This document shows, in pieces, positions 20,998-34,209 of a stretch of 64,000 bases of DNA. The DNA is taken from NCBI GenBank assembly GCA_947044405.1, contig CAMRHE010000652.1:124001-188000 (forward strand), written 5' to 3'. This stretch comes from Leptodactylus fallax (Eukaryota > Chordata > Amphibia > Anura > Leptodactylidae). Position numbers and translations under genes: made by a program. The notes beneath the pieces are model-generated. The model ran no database searches. It had not been told where the DNA came from and saw nothing but the letters and a program-made list of their open reading frames with translations. The stretch's first letter is position 1. Each line of letters starts with the position of its first letter.

Positions 20998-21529
20998 ATA
21001 TAGAATAGACTTTGCCTTTACCATGAGAATTTATTTATTATGATTACTAAAAATCTAATATAAATGCAGATCAAATAATCTGCACAGTAAATGTCTATTA
21101 CATTACACAGGTTTGTATAGAACACTTATTCTGTTTACATAGAGCGTTAACAGATAGCTGTAGATAACAGTAAGAGAACTCAGCCCCCCCCCAGAGAGCC
21201 AAGACTGACGTCATCCATCCTGCTTATCACATATTCCGTGTTCCATGGAAATGATGTATAAACAATGAGGAATAATTTCACATTGCAGGAAATCAAAGCA
21301 GTATTGCTAAAGCAATGTATTTAGGAAAACTCTTGGATTTACATAATCTAGCAGTATAGATAGGATCCTGGAGATGGAAATACCCCTTTAATGTTAACAA
21401 ATTGGGTCTGTTTTTACATCTGACATTCAGGACTCAAAGATTACATTTTTGGACTTGGGCATAATTAAATCACTTTCAGGGAGACTTGAGTACTACTATT
21501 TTTTGTAAGGAGACAGCTACCAATTGTTT
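20998..21529. other. AT-rich spacer, nothing recognised
   Basis: No frame, repeat or RNA gene that I can support. Confidence 0.4.
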
Positions 21530-21990
21530 ATTGAAGTGAGGTAGCTGGCATCCTTATTCGATGCGCAGAGGGAACCCTAAAGGCCAGTTTTTGGGATTGC
21601 CCAGGAGCTGCACTTATTTGCCAGGCTGCAGCTCAAGATTTACAACAAAGATTTCTTCCGGAGGGAATATCTGATGGAGTTTTAAAAAGTGCACATCAAT
21701 ATGGTCTACCAGGATATAGAAACACACTTTTACTACCCAGGAAAGGGGTGTGTGTGATAGTGTTAGGATTATTGGCACATATGACTCTGTACACCAGAAG
21801 GTACAAAAGATCCTCAGTAATTTTTGGGGGATACCCAAAGCTGATTCAGATATTGGGCCATCTTTGGGGGGTGACCCCGGCAGTTACATTTTGCAGAGGA
21901 CCCAACTTACGAGATAAATTGCTACATAGCCATCTGACACCGATTGAACGTAACACATGGCTATGGCAAGGGGACCACTGAAAGGTTGGG
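21530..21990 (+). pseudogene. Possible Penelope-like element fragment, C-terminal part
   Basis: Toward the end of a short frame (about 21850-21981) the translation reads HLWGVTPAVTFCRGPNLRDK then LLHSHLTPIERNTWLWQGDH. The RxPNLRDxLVxS pattern is the linker between RT and endonuclease in Penelope-like and related elements. No GIY-YIG motif is visible. It could be another retroelement. Confidence 0.45.
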
Positions 21991-22840
21991 TATCATAGCA
22001 TGTATATAGTATGTAGTTCTATATTAGTGAGTAAAAGTCATTCAAGAGTCCTCAGACTGGAAGAACTTTTATATTGAAAACAGGCTGACAACCTGTTTAT
22101 AGAAAGTCAGGACACGCCCCAGACTGGATTGGTAGACAGGCTGTCAATCACACAGGCAAGGCTGAGATTAACTATTAGTGGAGCAGAGGAAAATCAAGGT
22201 GCTGAGACGGGTGTGGTAGAAAATCAATTACATAGTCTAGGACAGTGTTCAGACTGAGCAACAAGAATCTTAAACAAGGAATCAAACTGAGCACGCCTCC
22301 TGCGCTGCCGCGTGTGGGCGGAGGGTAGTGCAGAGACCTGAACAGGCAGAGACGTTATACCGGATGGATTTTTGTCTTGAAGTATAGAATATATCCTTTG
22401 CATGTTTCAGTTGAGAAAATATGACCCCTGATTTTTTTGCCATTTACCTTTTCTGTATTTCATTTTTACCTCATCAGTAAGTTGATATGTTTACTGACAT
22501 GGGAAATGTTGATCTCTACTGTCTTCACATCTTTATGACTTAGGCTAGGTTCACATCTGTGTCCTGTTCTCCGTTGTTCGGGTTAGTAGTACAGACCCCA
22601 TAGAACGTAGCTTAGATTCTGTCGTATTGGTTCCCCTTCATGTCTTTATGGTCTTACTGGGGTGTCTATTTATGATATACTTGGTGTTACTGGTTGTGAT
22701 ATTTACCTTTATGATCTAACTTGGATTTCTACCCCCATTATGGTGGCTACCTATAATATGCTTGATGACATATCTGGTGCTTGTTTTAGTACCTGCTTTA
22801 AGTCATATGTGTCGTAGATCGGCAGATCTCTATGTTTATG
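21991..22840. other. Spacer with partial TAGGCTAGGTTCACA repeat at 22541
   Basis: A fragment of the MITE-like family starts at 22541 (TTAGGCTAGGTTCACATCTG). Nothing else is recognised. Confidence 0.4.
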
Positions 22841-23871
22841 TTCCCCTTGTAATGTTACCGGTCCAGAGGGTCTCTAAGGTAACAGAAATGTTTTGTTGAG
22901 AGTAGCATGATTGGTTATTGAATGGCTGGTAGCAGGGGCCTTGGGCATCATTCATGGATGACATTTATAAGAAGCCTATGGCTTATTGCTATGGAGAGAG
23001 GCGGATTGCATGACGACATCATCACCCAGTACTATCAATTGGCCATATTTCCATATGGGGGAGGAGACTTAGCCGCGTCCTTTCAAACATCAGTATGTGA
23101 CGTGGCACACTGTGATTAGCTACCTTTTGGGGAGAGGCGGGGCCCCAACTTTTAAACATCGTCATCCCTGCTCACCCATGTGGCTAGTTATCAAGGCCGA
23201 CGGGGAGCGGAGACTTTATTGTGCACCCATAGAAAGTTATGGACTTAGGGCAGCACCTATGATGAAGCATTAAGCGTCAGGTGTATTGTGCGAACAAGAC
23301 CCTGTAATAGGACCTATAGCGATGAGATGCAAATGATTAATCTCTCCTCCAGGTCTTTATCTGATGCTGAATTGGAAGCCTATCCTTTGTCCCTACAACC
23401 TCCTTTGATTTGTTTGCCTGGGTTAAGGATCTTAATCTCTTCTGCAGAAAATTGAAATGGAAAAAAATTATTTAAGATCAATAATAGAGGCAACTGCTAC
23501 TCATTGGGAATAACTGAGGAAGATCTTCCTGCCTTACACTTGTTAGGTGGTTTGTGGGAGGAGGATCAGAGGGATGTAGGTGATGGCCCATTCATTACCT
23601 TCAACAAAATGTGCCCCCATTTCAGATGACTCAGCAATTGATGCATTCTTAAAGGATATGATTCAGCAAATTTCGGCCATTGATGTAAGAAAACGTAGAC
23701 TAATTTCTCCCCTGAAGAATATGACGTGTTAATAGGCTTGGAAACAGATGAGTCCAAAATTGTTAAACCCTCAGATAAGGGGGGAATTTGGTGATTGTAA
23801 ATTGTGCAGCTTATGTTTGTATGTGTCGCATCATCTTGGATGACACAAATTGCTATGAGATTTTGTGTGGG
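22841..23871 (+). pseudogene. Penelope-like element, N-terminal part (interrupted)
   Basis: From about 23340 to 23871, in broken frames, the translation has the Penelope N-terminal pattern: KPSDKGGN near 23770 and a (M)CRRILDDTNCYEIL-like stretch near 23825-23863. The upstream part (22841-23330) is probably its 5' region, including a GATGAAGCATTAAGCGTCAG segment. The BEL/Pao element interrupts it at 23872, and it resumes at 30475. Multiple stops and indels make it dead. Confidence 0.6.
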
Positions 23872-24249
23872 TGTCATGTCCCAGGACTTGGTTTAATTCA
23901 CTGACATGTATCTGTGATGCTGTGTTTGTCTTTGTAGTTTGTCCCCTCTCTCTCTCTGTATCCTTAGCTGTGATGCTGTAGCTCCTCCTCTCTCTCTCTC
24001 TCAGTTTAGTTTCACTTCTTTGTAAGCAACATGTCTGCTCAGCTCCTGGTATTTCATCATTTTTCACCTACTGCTGTATGAGGTTCTACAAGATTTACCT
24101 GGATTAAAGCATCTGAAATCTTATCTATGCCTCCTCAGTTGAGTTGAACACTATCTGATAGATATCTTGGTGTAAATTGCTGGTTAGCATAGAGACTACA
24201 GGACACTCTCACAACCTCACATTTGCAGCCAAGCTATTGAGTCAGAACA
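23872..24249 (+). repeat. BEL/Pao 5' LTR
   Basis: 378 bp, TG...CA ends, with a CT-rich tract and a GGATTAAAGCATCTG block that may contain the polyadenylation signal (ATTAAA). Confidence 0.93.
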
Positions 24250-24459
24250 GTGAAAAATGATGCATAAAGACTGCCAGATACGGCTGTAAGACAGTTCACC
24301 AACTTCTGACATACAGTCAGTCACAGCAAGTTACCTGAAGCCAGAAGGAATCAGCATTGCGTAAGTTGCATCTGCAGCTCAGACCCCCTCAGCATAGAAG
24401 ATTCTATCAAGCAGCCATCTTACTCCACAAAGTTATATTTATCCTGTTTGAGTTGCATC
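24250..24459 (+). other. BEL/Pao 5' leader
   Basis: About 210 bp between the LTR and the first gag ATG; no canonical TGG primer-binding site at its start. Confidence 0.6.
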
Positions 24460-27400
24460 ATGGCTGAAGGGCACCCTGAAGCACAAGGTAGCATGGACCT
24501 CAGTCTGCAGCCCAGTGAGAAGGCTAGACGCTCAATTAAACAGGTTAGAGACAATCTAGAAGGTTTAAAGCATGAACTTTCCTGTGAACTCTCAAAATGG
24601 TGGCAGAAAATACAGACTAAGATATCTGCCATGTGCTTGCCTGCATACCATGTATCACCTCTAGAGGGAGCTCTGCGATAGCTTTGTGCTATGCATGGAC
24701 ATTATAAAATGAAAGCTGAGGACTATGAAAGCATATTGAGGAAACTTCATACAGACGATTCTTTAGCTGAATTGCAAAGCTTCCAGCATCTCAATTCAGA
24801 ACGAGAAAGCTTAGTACATGAAACTAAGTTAAGGACAGAGGCAAGAATTGCGCAACTGCAGGAAATGGCATCCCACGTTTCTGAGTCTACCAAGCGTTCA
24901 AAGCGTACATCTAAGTCACGTTCCTCAAAATCTTCCACACTCAGTGAGCAACTTATAAAAGCACGTGCAGAGGCGGAAGCTACTAAGATACAGGCAGCCT
25001 TTGCACAACAGAAAGCAGAGATGGAAGCTAAGGTAGCTCAACAGAAAGCAGCGATGGAAGCTAAGGTAGCTCAACAGAAAGCAGCGATGGAAGCTAAGGC
25101 AGCTCAAAAAAGGGCAGAACTAGAGGCTCTAGAGAAACAGAATGAGCACGCTGCAGCCATGGCAAGGTTAAGCATTTTAGAACAGGCCATCAGTGGAAGT
25201 GAAAGTGACAGCACCAGTTTGTGTGATGTGGAAGCAGAGGATCCCCTCAAGCGCACAAGAGACTATGTACTAAGCCAAAGCAGTGAATCCCTATTTGCCA
25301 CAAATGTTCCTGTCAGGGACGACATTTCTCCAGAGCAACAGGGCACAGTATCTTCTGCAGCACACCGCATTCAAGGTCAGTACAATGCCCTGCCTGTCCA
25401 GCATCCAGTTTCTTCTTCCTTCATGGATTCCCAAAGCCTTGCACCTCAGCAAATGCAATATACTGATACTCAGGTAAACACCAATGTGACACCATACTAC
25501 CAGACTGCAAACAACCGTCCAGTCTCACATCCGTATATGGCTAAAGCTATGGACTTTAAGCTAGCTCCTAGGCTGAATGCCTACGCAGCCCCTACACTAC
25601 CTACCTCTGTTAACCAGAACCCCACTAACAACGTAATCACCGCTACTCAGCCAGCAACTCAATATTTAAAGTCAGAGAGAACAGACATGTCAGAGTTTGC
25701 AAGGTACATGGTTCGCCGTGAGCTTACTAAGACTGGACTCACAAGGTTCGATGACCAACCTGAGAACTACAGAGGCTGGAAATGTGCCTTCAAAACTGCA
25801 ATTAGTGACCTTGGCATTACTGCAGCTGAAGAACTAGATTTGCTTATCCGGTGGCTTGGCCCACAGTCCACAGAACGTGCTAAAAGACTCAGATCCGTCC
25901 ACATTTACAACCCCATAGCAGGCCTTACCGCTGTTTGGGAAAGACTGGAGAAAACCTATGGCAGTCCTGAAGCAATAGAGAATGCTCTGTTCAAACGGTT
26001 GCAAGGGTTTCCAAAGATATCTGGTAAGGATCATCAGAAATTTCAAGAACTTAGTGACCTACTCATGGAGCTCCTACTGGCTAAGGCGGACACTCTCCTA
26101 CCGGGCCTCAGTTACCTGGATACTGCTCGTGGGGTAAACCCGATAGTCACCAAGTTGCCATATAATATTCAAGAAAGGTGGACCACAGTTGGGTCAAGAT
26201 ACAAAAATGATAATCAAGTCTCCTTTCCTCCATTTTCCTACTTCTGTGAGTTTATCAAGAACATTGCAGAATCCAAGAATGACCCAAGCTTTTCCTATGG
26301 GGATCCCAGTGTTCCTGGTTCACCTCCTATTAAGTATGACAGCTCACATTCTAACTACAGAAACCGCAGAGGCCCAGTTTCGGTGAATAAGACTGCTATT
26401 CTTCCTATACCTACATCAGCACTAGAAGAAAGCAGTTGCAACAGCAACCAAGACGAAAAGGTAGAAAATCCTAACCGTCTGTGTCCTATTCACAAGAAGC
26501 CTCATCCCCTCAAGAAGTGTATTGGCTTCAGGAGGAAACCAATCCAGGAACGTAGAGAGCTTCTTAAGAAACTAGGGATATGTTTCAAATGTTGTGCCTC
26601 TACTGAACATGTTGCTAGAGACTGTAAAATTGCTATTAAGTGTATAGAGTGTGGCAGTGAGAACCATGTACAAGCTCTTCATCCATCCCAGCCTAGTGCC
26701 ACACCACCTAGAGGTTCCCCTTCCCCAACTAAGCATGGCGGGGAGAACACAGATCAATCAGCAAATACTACCACAGTATCTTCCTCATGTACAGAAGTCT
26801 GCGGAGAAGACCTTTGTGACAAGTCCTGTGCAAGGATATGCCTAGTCAATATATACCCCAAGGGCCAACCAGAAAGGGCTCTGAGGGTGTACGCCATTTT
26901 GGACGACCAGAGCAACCACTCACTTGCAAGGTCAGAACTCTTTGATCTGTTTAACTTAAAGGGTGATACTTATCCGTATACCTTGGGTACTTGTAGTGGC
27001 ATATCAGAGGTTTCTGGAAGAAGGGCCTGTGGTCTCGTAATAGCTTCTCTCAAGGGCAATTTGGAGATACCTTTGCCCACACTTGTTGAGTGCAACCAGA
27101 TACCATCAAACAGAGAAGAGATACTCACACCAGAGGCGGCTTTCCAGCACCCTCATCTAAGGGCTATAGCCAGTGACATACCATCCCTTGACAAAAATGC
27201 AGACATTCTACTTCTGCTAGGTAGAGACATTCTCAGACTGCACAAAATACGCCAGCAAATTAATGGACCACATGATGCACCATTTGCCCAGCGCCTCGAT
27301 CTAGGATGGGTAATCATTGGCAACGTCTGCATAGGTAGGATGAAAAGGCCCACCAATATTTCTTCATTTAAGACACATATGTTACCAAATGGTCGCAGCA

Positions 27401-29852
27401 CTTGTTTTCAGCCATGTCCACATCACTACCAAGTGAAAGAGAAGATAAGCAACAGTAAGTGGCTGCATAATCACCGAGACAATGTGAATACTTTCCTGCC
27501 TGGGGACGACACCCTTGGATTAACAGTGTTCAATACAACAAGTGATGACAACAAGCTGGCACCGGCTATAGCTGATAAAGAATTTCTCAAACTTATGGAT
27601 AAGGAATTCATTCAAGATGATTCCAACAGCTGGGTAGCACCCTTACCTTTCCGCTCCCCGAGATCAAAACTACCAAACAATCTGAAGCAAGCAGTTTCTA
27701 GATTTTCCTCTTTAAAACGTACCCTCAAGAGGAAACCAGAGATGGAGAAACACTTTGTAGGTTTCATGCAGAAGGTTTTTGAGAGAGATCATGCAGAACC
27801 TGCACCTCCACTAAAGGAAGGAGAAGAATGCTGGTACCTTCCATCATTTGGCGTGTATCACCATCGCAAACCTGACCAAATCAGGGTCGTGTTCGATTCT
27901 AGTGCTCAGTATGAAGGCGTCTCTCTCAACAACCTGCTCCTCACTGGTCCTAACCTAAACAACAGCCTCATAGGAGTCTTAATCCGTTTCAGACAGGAAC
28001 CAGTTGCAGTGATGGCCGACATCCAACAGATGTTTCATGGCTTCATTGTTAAGGATGATGATAGAAACTCTCTCAGGTTCCTATGGCATAAGGACAATGA
28101 TGTCAACAATGAAGTAATAGATTACCGGATGAAGGTACATGTCTTTGGCAATAGCCCATCTCCTGCAGTAGCGATCTATGGACTGAGAAGGACCATCCAT
28201 GAAGGTGAGAAAGAGTATGGCTCTGATGCTCGTCAGTTTGTTGAGAGGAACTTCTATGTTGATGATGGTCTTAAATCCTTACCTGCAAGTGAAGAAGTGA
28301 TCGATCTCCTCTCTAGAACACAGGAAATGCTGTCTGTAGCTAACCTCAGACTTCACAAGATCATCTCCAACAATATGGAGGTAATGAAGGCATTTCCCTC
28401 TGATGATCATGCAATCAACTTGAAGGATCTTGATCTCAGTTCTGATACTCCTCCTATGCAACGCAGCCTAGGATTGCTATGGAACACTGAACAAGACACA
28501 TTCACATTCCAAGTGTCTTCTTGTGACAAACCCTTCACCAAACGAGGAGTTTTATCTGTTGTGAACAGCATTTATGAACCTCTTGGTTTCATAGCTCCCA
28601 TCACCATTCAAGGCAAGCTACTACTAAGACAGCTTACCACTGAGAACATGGACTGGGACACTCCACTGCCTGCTGAGAAACAACAAAGGTGGGAAAAATG
28701 GAAAAGCTCTTTGCAAGTATTGGAACAACTCCAGGTTCCACGTTGTTATGTACCCAGCTCCCTTTCAGCGGCATTAAGAAAGGAAATCCACATCTTCTCT
28801 GATGCGTCAGTGGAAGCTATAGCTGCAGTGGCCTATCTGAGGATATTAGGATCCAACCATGAGCTACACTGTGGATTTGTTCTTGGTAAGGCCAAACTGA
28901 CCCCAAAACCTGCACACTCCATTCCGCGACTCGAACTTTGTGCAGCTGTGCTTGCAGTAGAAATTGCTGAAGCAATGATGAAATGGACATTGCCATTGAT
29001 TCATTTACATTCTACACTGATAGCAGAGTAGTCCTTGGCTATATACACAATCAAACAAGACAATTTTATGTGTATGTTGGAAACAGAGTGGAACGTATCC
29101 GAAGTTTCTCTGCCCCTGATCAGTGGCATTATGTCTCCACACAACTTAACCCAGCTGACCGTGGTACAAGGCCTGCACCAACAGCACACCTTTTAGACCA
29201 TATGTGGCTGTCGCCTCCAAGTTTCCTGTATGAAGATCCCTGCTTGACTTCTAACAATGCTGTCTACGATTTAGTGGATCTCGAGTCTGACAAGGTAATC
29301 AGGCCTATGACCTCTACACTCTACACTTCTGTGATTCCAAAGGCGAAGCTGGAGCCACATCGCTCTGAACGTTTCTCAACCTGGTCATCCATTGTGAGAG
29401 CTGTCGCCCGACTGTTTCACATCGCTCAGTGCTTTGCGAAGGACAGATCAACGGAGTGTAATGGCTGGCATATGTGTACGAAACACCCTACCGCAGCGGA
29501 CATTGAAAACGCTGAGCAAGTTATCATCTGGAGTGTTCAACAAGAGGTATATCATCAAGAGATTGACAGTATCTCACGGAGCATCGATCTGTCCAGGAAC
29601 AGTGCACTTTACAAACTAAACCCCGTAATCGACCACCACGAATTATTGAGAGTGGGCGGCCGGATTGGAAAGTCTGACTTGTGTAGCAACGAAAAGAACC
29701 CAGTGATCATTCCAGGTGGACATTACATTTCTGCTCTGCTGATCCGACATTACCACGAGAACGTCAAGGTAACCAAGGGAGGCTCAGTGCGAGTTTTCTT
29801 CCGCCCAATGAATGAACTGGTGCTTCTTCTTCCAAGAGGAGATGTCACATAA
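24460..29852 (+). pseudogene. BEL/Pao gag-pol, broken by a stop, a frameshift and a deletion
   Basis: The frame starts at ATG 24460, hits an in-frame TAG at 24679, then stays open to 29031. In order: a gag N-terminal helical region with a repeated QQKAAMEAKVA coiled-coil (about 25000-25110); zinc-knuckle-like CX2CX5HX4C and CX2CX4HX4H motifs (about 26583-26690); a protease region with AILDDQSNHSLA (about 26893), where DDQS stands where DSGS is usual; RT with MADIQQMFHGF (about 28013) and the catalytic FYVDD (28250); and RNase H with FSDAS (about 28797). Near 28985 a one-base shift moves the frame; RNase H continues (FYTDSRVVLGYIHN). An integrase-type HYHENVK segment (about 29748) is followed directly by a C-terminal FFRPMNELVLLLP, so the catalytic core is missing. 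It cannot be autonomous as it stands. Confidence 0.9.
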
Positions 29853-30098
29853 AAGAAGATAAGGACACCATTCACAGCTCATGGCGGGGAGCTTCCTTCC
29901 ATGAACTAAAACCGTGTACTTGTACATTACAGTGTGAGTCGGTGGAGGTTCCCGATCTGAAGATTGGTTTATTTGGACTAACTATTGTTTGTTGTGCATG
30001 TTTCTTTTTTTGTTTTTCAGGTTTGAAGAGGACCTTATGGACATCTCAGGACATTTAATGTTTGTTTTCAGTGAAATCTAAAGATTTCAGGCGGGGAG
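29853..30098 (+). other. BEL/Pao 3' non-coding region with polypurine tract
   Basis: Non-coding stretch between pol and the 3' LTR; it ends GGCGGGGAG directly before TGTCATG. Confidence 0.7.
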
Positions 30099-30474
30099 TG
30101 TCATGTCCCAGGACTTGGTTTAATTCACTGACATGTATCTGTGATGCTGTGTTTGTCTTTGTAGTTTGTCCCTTCTCTCTCTCTGTATCCTTAGCTGTGA
30201 TGCTGTAGCTCCTCCTCTCTCTCTCTCAGTTTAGTTTCACTTCTTTGTAAGCAACATGTCTGCTCAGCTCCTGGTATTTCATCATTTTTCACCTACTGCT
30301 GTATGAGGTTCTACAAGATTTACCTGGATTAAAGCATCTGGAATCTTATCTACGCCTCCTCAGTTGAGTTGAATACTATCTGATAAATATCTTGGTGTAA
30401 ATTGCTGGTTAGCATAGAGACTACAGGACACTCTCACAACCTCCCATTTGCAGCCAAGCTATTGAGTCAGAACA
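30099..30474 (+). repeat. BEL/Pao 3' LTR
   Basis: 376 bp, nearly identical to the 5' LTR, followed by the GTGGG target duplicate. Confidence 0.93.
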
Positions 30475-30656
30475 GTGGGGATTCCTGTAGGTTGGAACTG
30501 AATTGTATACTGCAATGTTTTCAGGATCAACATTTTATTAGCGATGGTGAATTGGCATTTTTGTTCCCACACCACTCAACTAAGGCCAGCTTTTACTCCT
30601 TGCCCCAGATCCATAAAGGACTATCTCCCCTAAAGGGTCGACCAGTTGTAGCAGGT
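30475..30656 (+). pseudogene. Penelope-like element, continuation after BEL/Pao
   Basis: It resumes the frame interrupted at 23871. The translation includes FYSLPQIHKGLSPLKGRPVV, the Penelope RT pattern FYxLPKIHK...GRPIVS. It is cut again at 30657 by a Tc1 element. Confidence 0.7.
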
Positions 30657-31591
<935 letters not shown>

Positions 31592-31727
31592 TAAAGGAGT
31601 GCGCACTTTCACGCTACAGTAGGATCTTGGGCCTCTGCACGGTTCTTTCTACCTGGCACTAACATGGACCTGTAAGGCTGAGTTCACACCTGAGTTAGTT
31701 GGTCAGTTTTGGCCCCATTACTGTCCA
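31592..31727. other. Spacer with partial GGCTGAGTTCACACC repeat
   Basis: Short non-coding stretch; AAGGCTGAGTTCACACCTGA near 31675 resembles the TAGGCTAGGTTCACACT family. Confidence 0.4.
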
Positions 31728-31997
31728 AATAAGGGAAGTGTGCAGTGTTTCTAAGAGCGACGCTTGTCATGTGCGTGTCATATTGACTCACAGTATTGTT
31801 TGACTACCACAGTAGGCTCCCTATGCGTGTTACTGCAAGGCACCGTGTTCTACACCACTATACAGGCTCTCTGAAGCCAGGGAATAGCTGTTTTTTAGCG
31901 ATATTCGCCACAAATTAATTCGGATCGAAGATAATTTTTTTGGAACTTAAAATCGAACTGCAGAATTGAACTTTTGAGAAATTCGCTCATCTCTACT
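31728..31997 (+). repeat. Direct repeat, copy 1, beside hAT remnant
   Basis: About 260 bp shared with 32945-33187: CGACGCTTGTCATGTGCGTG, TCCCTATGCGTGTTACTGCA, TTCGCCACAAATTAATTCGG, ending TTCGCTCATCTCTA. Probably the terminal part of the hAT element whose transposase lies between the two copies. Confidence 0.85.
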
Positions 31998-32912
31998 CGT
32001 GCCCTTTGAAGAGGCAATTTTATGAGTCAGTTTCCAGGACTACGTGATGAACAACGTCATTCCACTGATTCATATCCTGGAAAAGATGCTGTTAAATCTG
32101 TCTGGTCAGGGAACTGGAGAATTGGCGTCTACATCTCACGGGCACATGAGCCCTGTGGGGGCTGAACTGGATGAATAAGAGGAGGATGAGGAGGACATTG
32201 GTGCACAAGCAATGTGCAGCGAAATGGGTGGTTTTTCTACATAGGTGACAGGAGAGGAGGCGCAGGAGGAGCCAGAAGAGCAAGAGGGAGATGAGAAAGA
32301 AGAAGCAGATGACCCAGACACACCGTGGCAGTATGCAGTGGAGATGGATGCAGGGAGTCCCTCTGAGTCACTTGCGCAAATGGCCCGATACATGCTCATT
32401 TGCTTCCGTAGTGACAGCCGAATTGTCACCATTTGGCAGAGGGATGATTACTGGTTCTCCACCATGTTAAACCCTCGATACCGGTCAAAAATGGGAGCCT
32501 TTTTTACACTCGCTGAGAGGGAGGATAAACTGAACTACTATAGAGACATCCTATGTAGTCAGTTAGCCACTGCCTATCTTCGCCATCGTCCATCCGACCA
32601 AGGGGAGGCCCTGGGTGCTCACCTTGCACTGCCATGGCTGCAGTGTGGGGGGGCAGGAGCAGTCTCAGCTCCATCAGCAGCAGCCTGAGCCTAGAGTCGC
32701 TGATGAGCAGCTTTCTTCACCCGCATAGTGAAGAAACTACTCACCAGCAGCTAGACACTGAGCAGAACCTGAACCAGTAGGTGGTGGAATACTTGTAATG
32801 CATCCTGTATCGAAGATCCGCTGGACTACTGGGCAGCAAAACTGGATTTGTGGCCGCAACTGGCCAAGTTTGCCCTGGAAAAGCTGTCCTGCCCGGCCAG
32901 TATTGTAGTATA
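31998..32912 (+). pseudogene. Decayed hAT-superfamily transposase, C-terminal half
   Basis: Broken frames read FQDYVMNNVIPLIHILEKML (about 32030-32090), then an acidic EEPEEQEGDEKEEADD segment, then IVTIWQRDDYWFSTMLNPRY (about 32420-32480) with RSKMGAFFTLAEREDKL. Near 32815-32905 comes DPLDYWAAKLDLWPQLAKFA followed by LEKLSCPAS. The last part is the hAT C-terminal dimerisation signature (DPL.YW.......P.LA..A...L..PAS). Stops separate the pieces. The N-terminal BED finger and first catalytic Asp are missing. Confidence 0.75.
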
Positions 32913-32944
32913 ATGTTGTACTATGTTGTACCGTATCGACCTGT

Positions 32945-33187
32945 AAGGCAGTGAAGTGTGCAGTGGTTCTAAGAACGACGCTTGTCATGTGCGTGTCATA
33001 CTGACTCACAGTATTGTTTCACTACCACAGTAGGCTCCCTATGCGTGTTACTGCAAGGCACAGTGTTCTACACCACTAGCTGTTTCTTAACGCTATTCGC
33101 CACAAATTAATTCGGATTGAAGCTAATCGTTTTGGAAACTTCGGAGAATCGGTCGAATCGAATTTTTGAAATAGTCTCTCATCTCTA
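32945..33187 (+). repeat. Direct repeat, copy 2, beside hAT remnant
   Basis: Matches copy 1 in the same orientation, with a short internal deletion, and ends TCTCTCATCTCTA. Confidence 0.85.
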
Positions 33188-33545
33188 ATTATTTTCCTGT
33201 GTGCCATACATATATGTTATGATTTATATTGTATTACATTTATGTTGATGTGATTATGTTATACCTGCTATTACTTACATCCTTATTACATGATATTTTT
33301 GGCCAGTGTTGTTGCGTTCCCTCCGTCAGTTGTTATATATAGACGAGATTGATTGTATTTTATGCCTCCTCCTTTATGTGTCTTTCTTGTGTCCGTTGCT
33401 TTGGTGAGATCTATTTCTTATTTACTATTATGTAAAACATTTTGTACTTTTTATAATATTTTCAGTGTTTACTTCTTTTTCGTTTTTGGTTTCTGTGGTA
33501 TCCAATCTCAGGTCTGTCTCAGTTAGTAGTTGCATACCACAGGAG
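33188..33545. other. AT-rich spacer, nothing recognised
   Basis: T-rich sequence with no supportable gene. Confidence 0.4.
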
Positions 33546-34125
33546 TGACAAGTACTAGTGGGGTATCAGAGGGGTCAGTAGTAGAGGAGTCACAGGTACC
33601 AGTGGGGTATAAGAGGGGTCAGTAGTAGAGGAGTCACAGGTAAAAATGGGGTGTCAGAGGGGTCAGTAATATAGGAGTCACAGGTACTAGTGGGGTATCA
33701 GAGGGGTCAGTAGTAGAGGAGTCACAGGTACCAGTGGGGTATGAGAGGGGTCAGTAGTAGAGGAGTCACAGGTAAAAATGGGGTGTCAGAGGGGTCAGTA
33801 ATATAGGAGTCACAGGTACTAGTGGGGTATCAGAGGGGTCAGTAGTAGAGGAGTCACAGGTACCAGTGGGGTATGAGAGGGGTCAGTAGTAGAGGAGTCA
33901 CAGGTAAAAATGGGGTGTCAGAGGGGTCAGTAATATAGGAGTCACAGGTACTAGTGGGGTATCAGAGGGGTCAGTAGTAGAGGAGTCACAGGTACCAGTG
34001 GGGTATGAGAGGGGTCAGTAGTAGAGGGGACACAGGTAAAAATGGGGTGTCAGAGGGGTCAGTAGTAGAGGGGTCACAGTTACTAGTGGGGTATTAAAGG
34101 AGTCAGTAGGAGTCACAGGTACTGG
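33546..34125. repeat. 44-bp minisatellite with three-unit higher-order structure
   Basis: The basic unit is GAGTCACAGGTACTAGTGGG plus GTATCAGAGGGGTCAGTAGT plus AGAG. Three variants alternate (TACTAG, TACCAG, TAAAAATGG), so a block of about 132 bp repeats at about 33637, 33767 and 33899. The same unit forms the array at 43910-44905. Confidence 0.93.
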
Positions 34126-34209
34126 TGGGGTTTTTATCTGAGGCACATTGAGCATTTTTACCCCCTGAGTGTTGCGTTAATTTATTTTCCAGAAATTAAT
34201 GCAAAATCA

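Larger units (their letters stand above)
23872..30474 (+). mobile_element. BEL/Pao LTR retrotransposon, 6.6 kb, integrase core deleted
   Basis: Two LTRs (23872-24249 and 30099-30474) begin TGTCATGT and end CAGAACA, and differ at roughly seven positions plus a short CT-repeat length change, about 98% identity. The flanking 5-mers GTGGG/GTGGG are a perfect target duplication. A purine-rich stretch GGCGGGGAG (30090-30098) before the 3' LTR is the likely polypurine tract; I do not see a standard tRNA primer site after the 5' LTR. The internal region encodes gag, protease, RT, RNase H and a shortened integrase. It inserted into a Penelope-like sequence, which continues on both sides. Confidence 0.93.

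Noticed and set aside
23260..23300. Second hammerhead (GATGAAGCATTAAGCGTCAG)
   Set aside because: CTGATGA and GAAA are both imperfect; not enough to claim.
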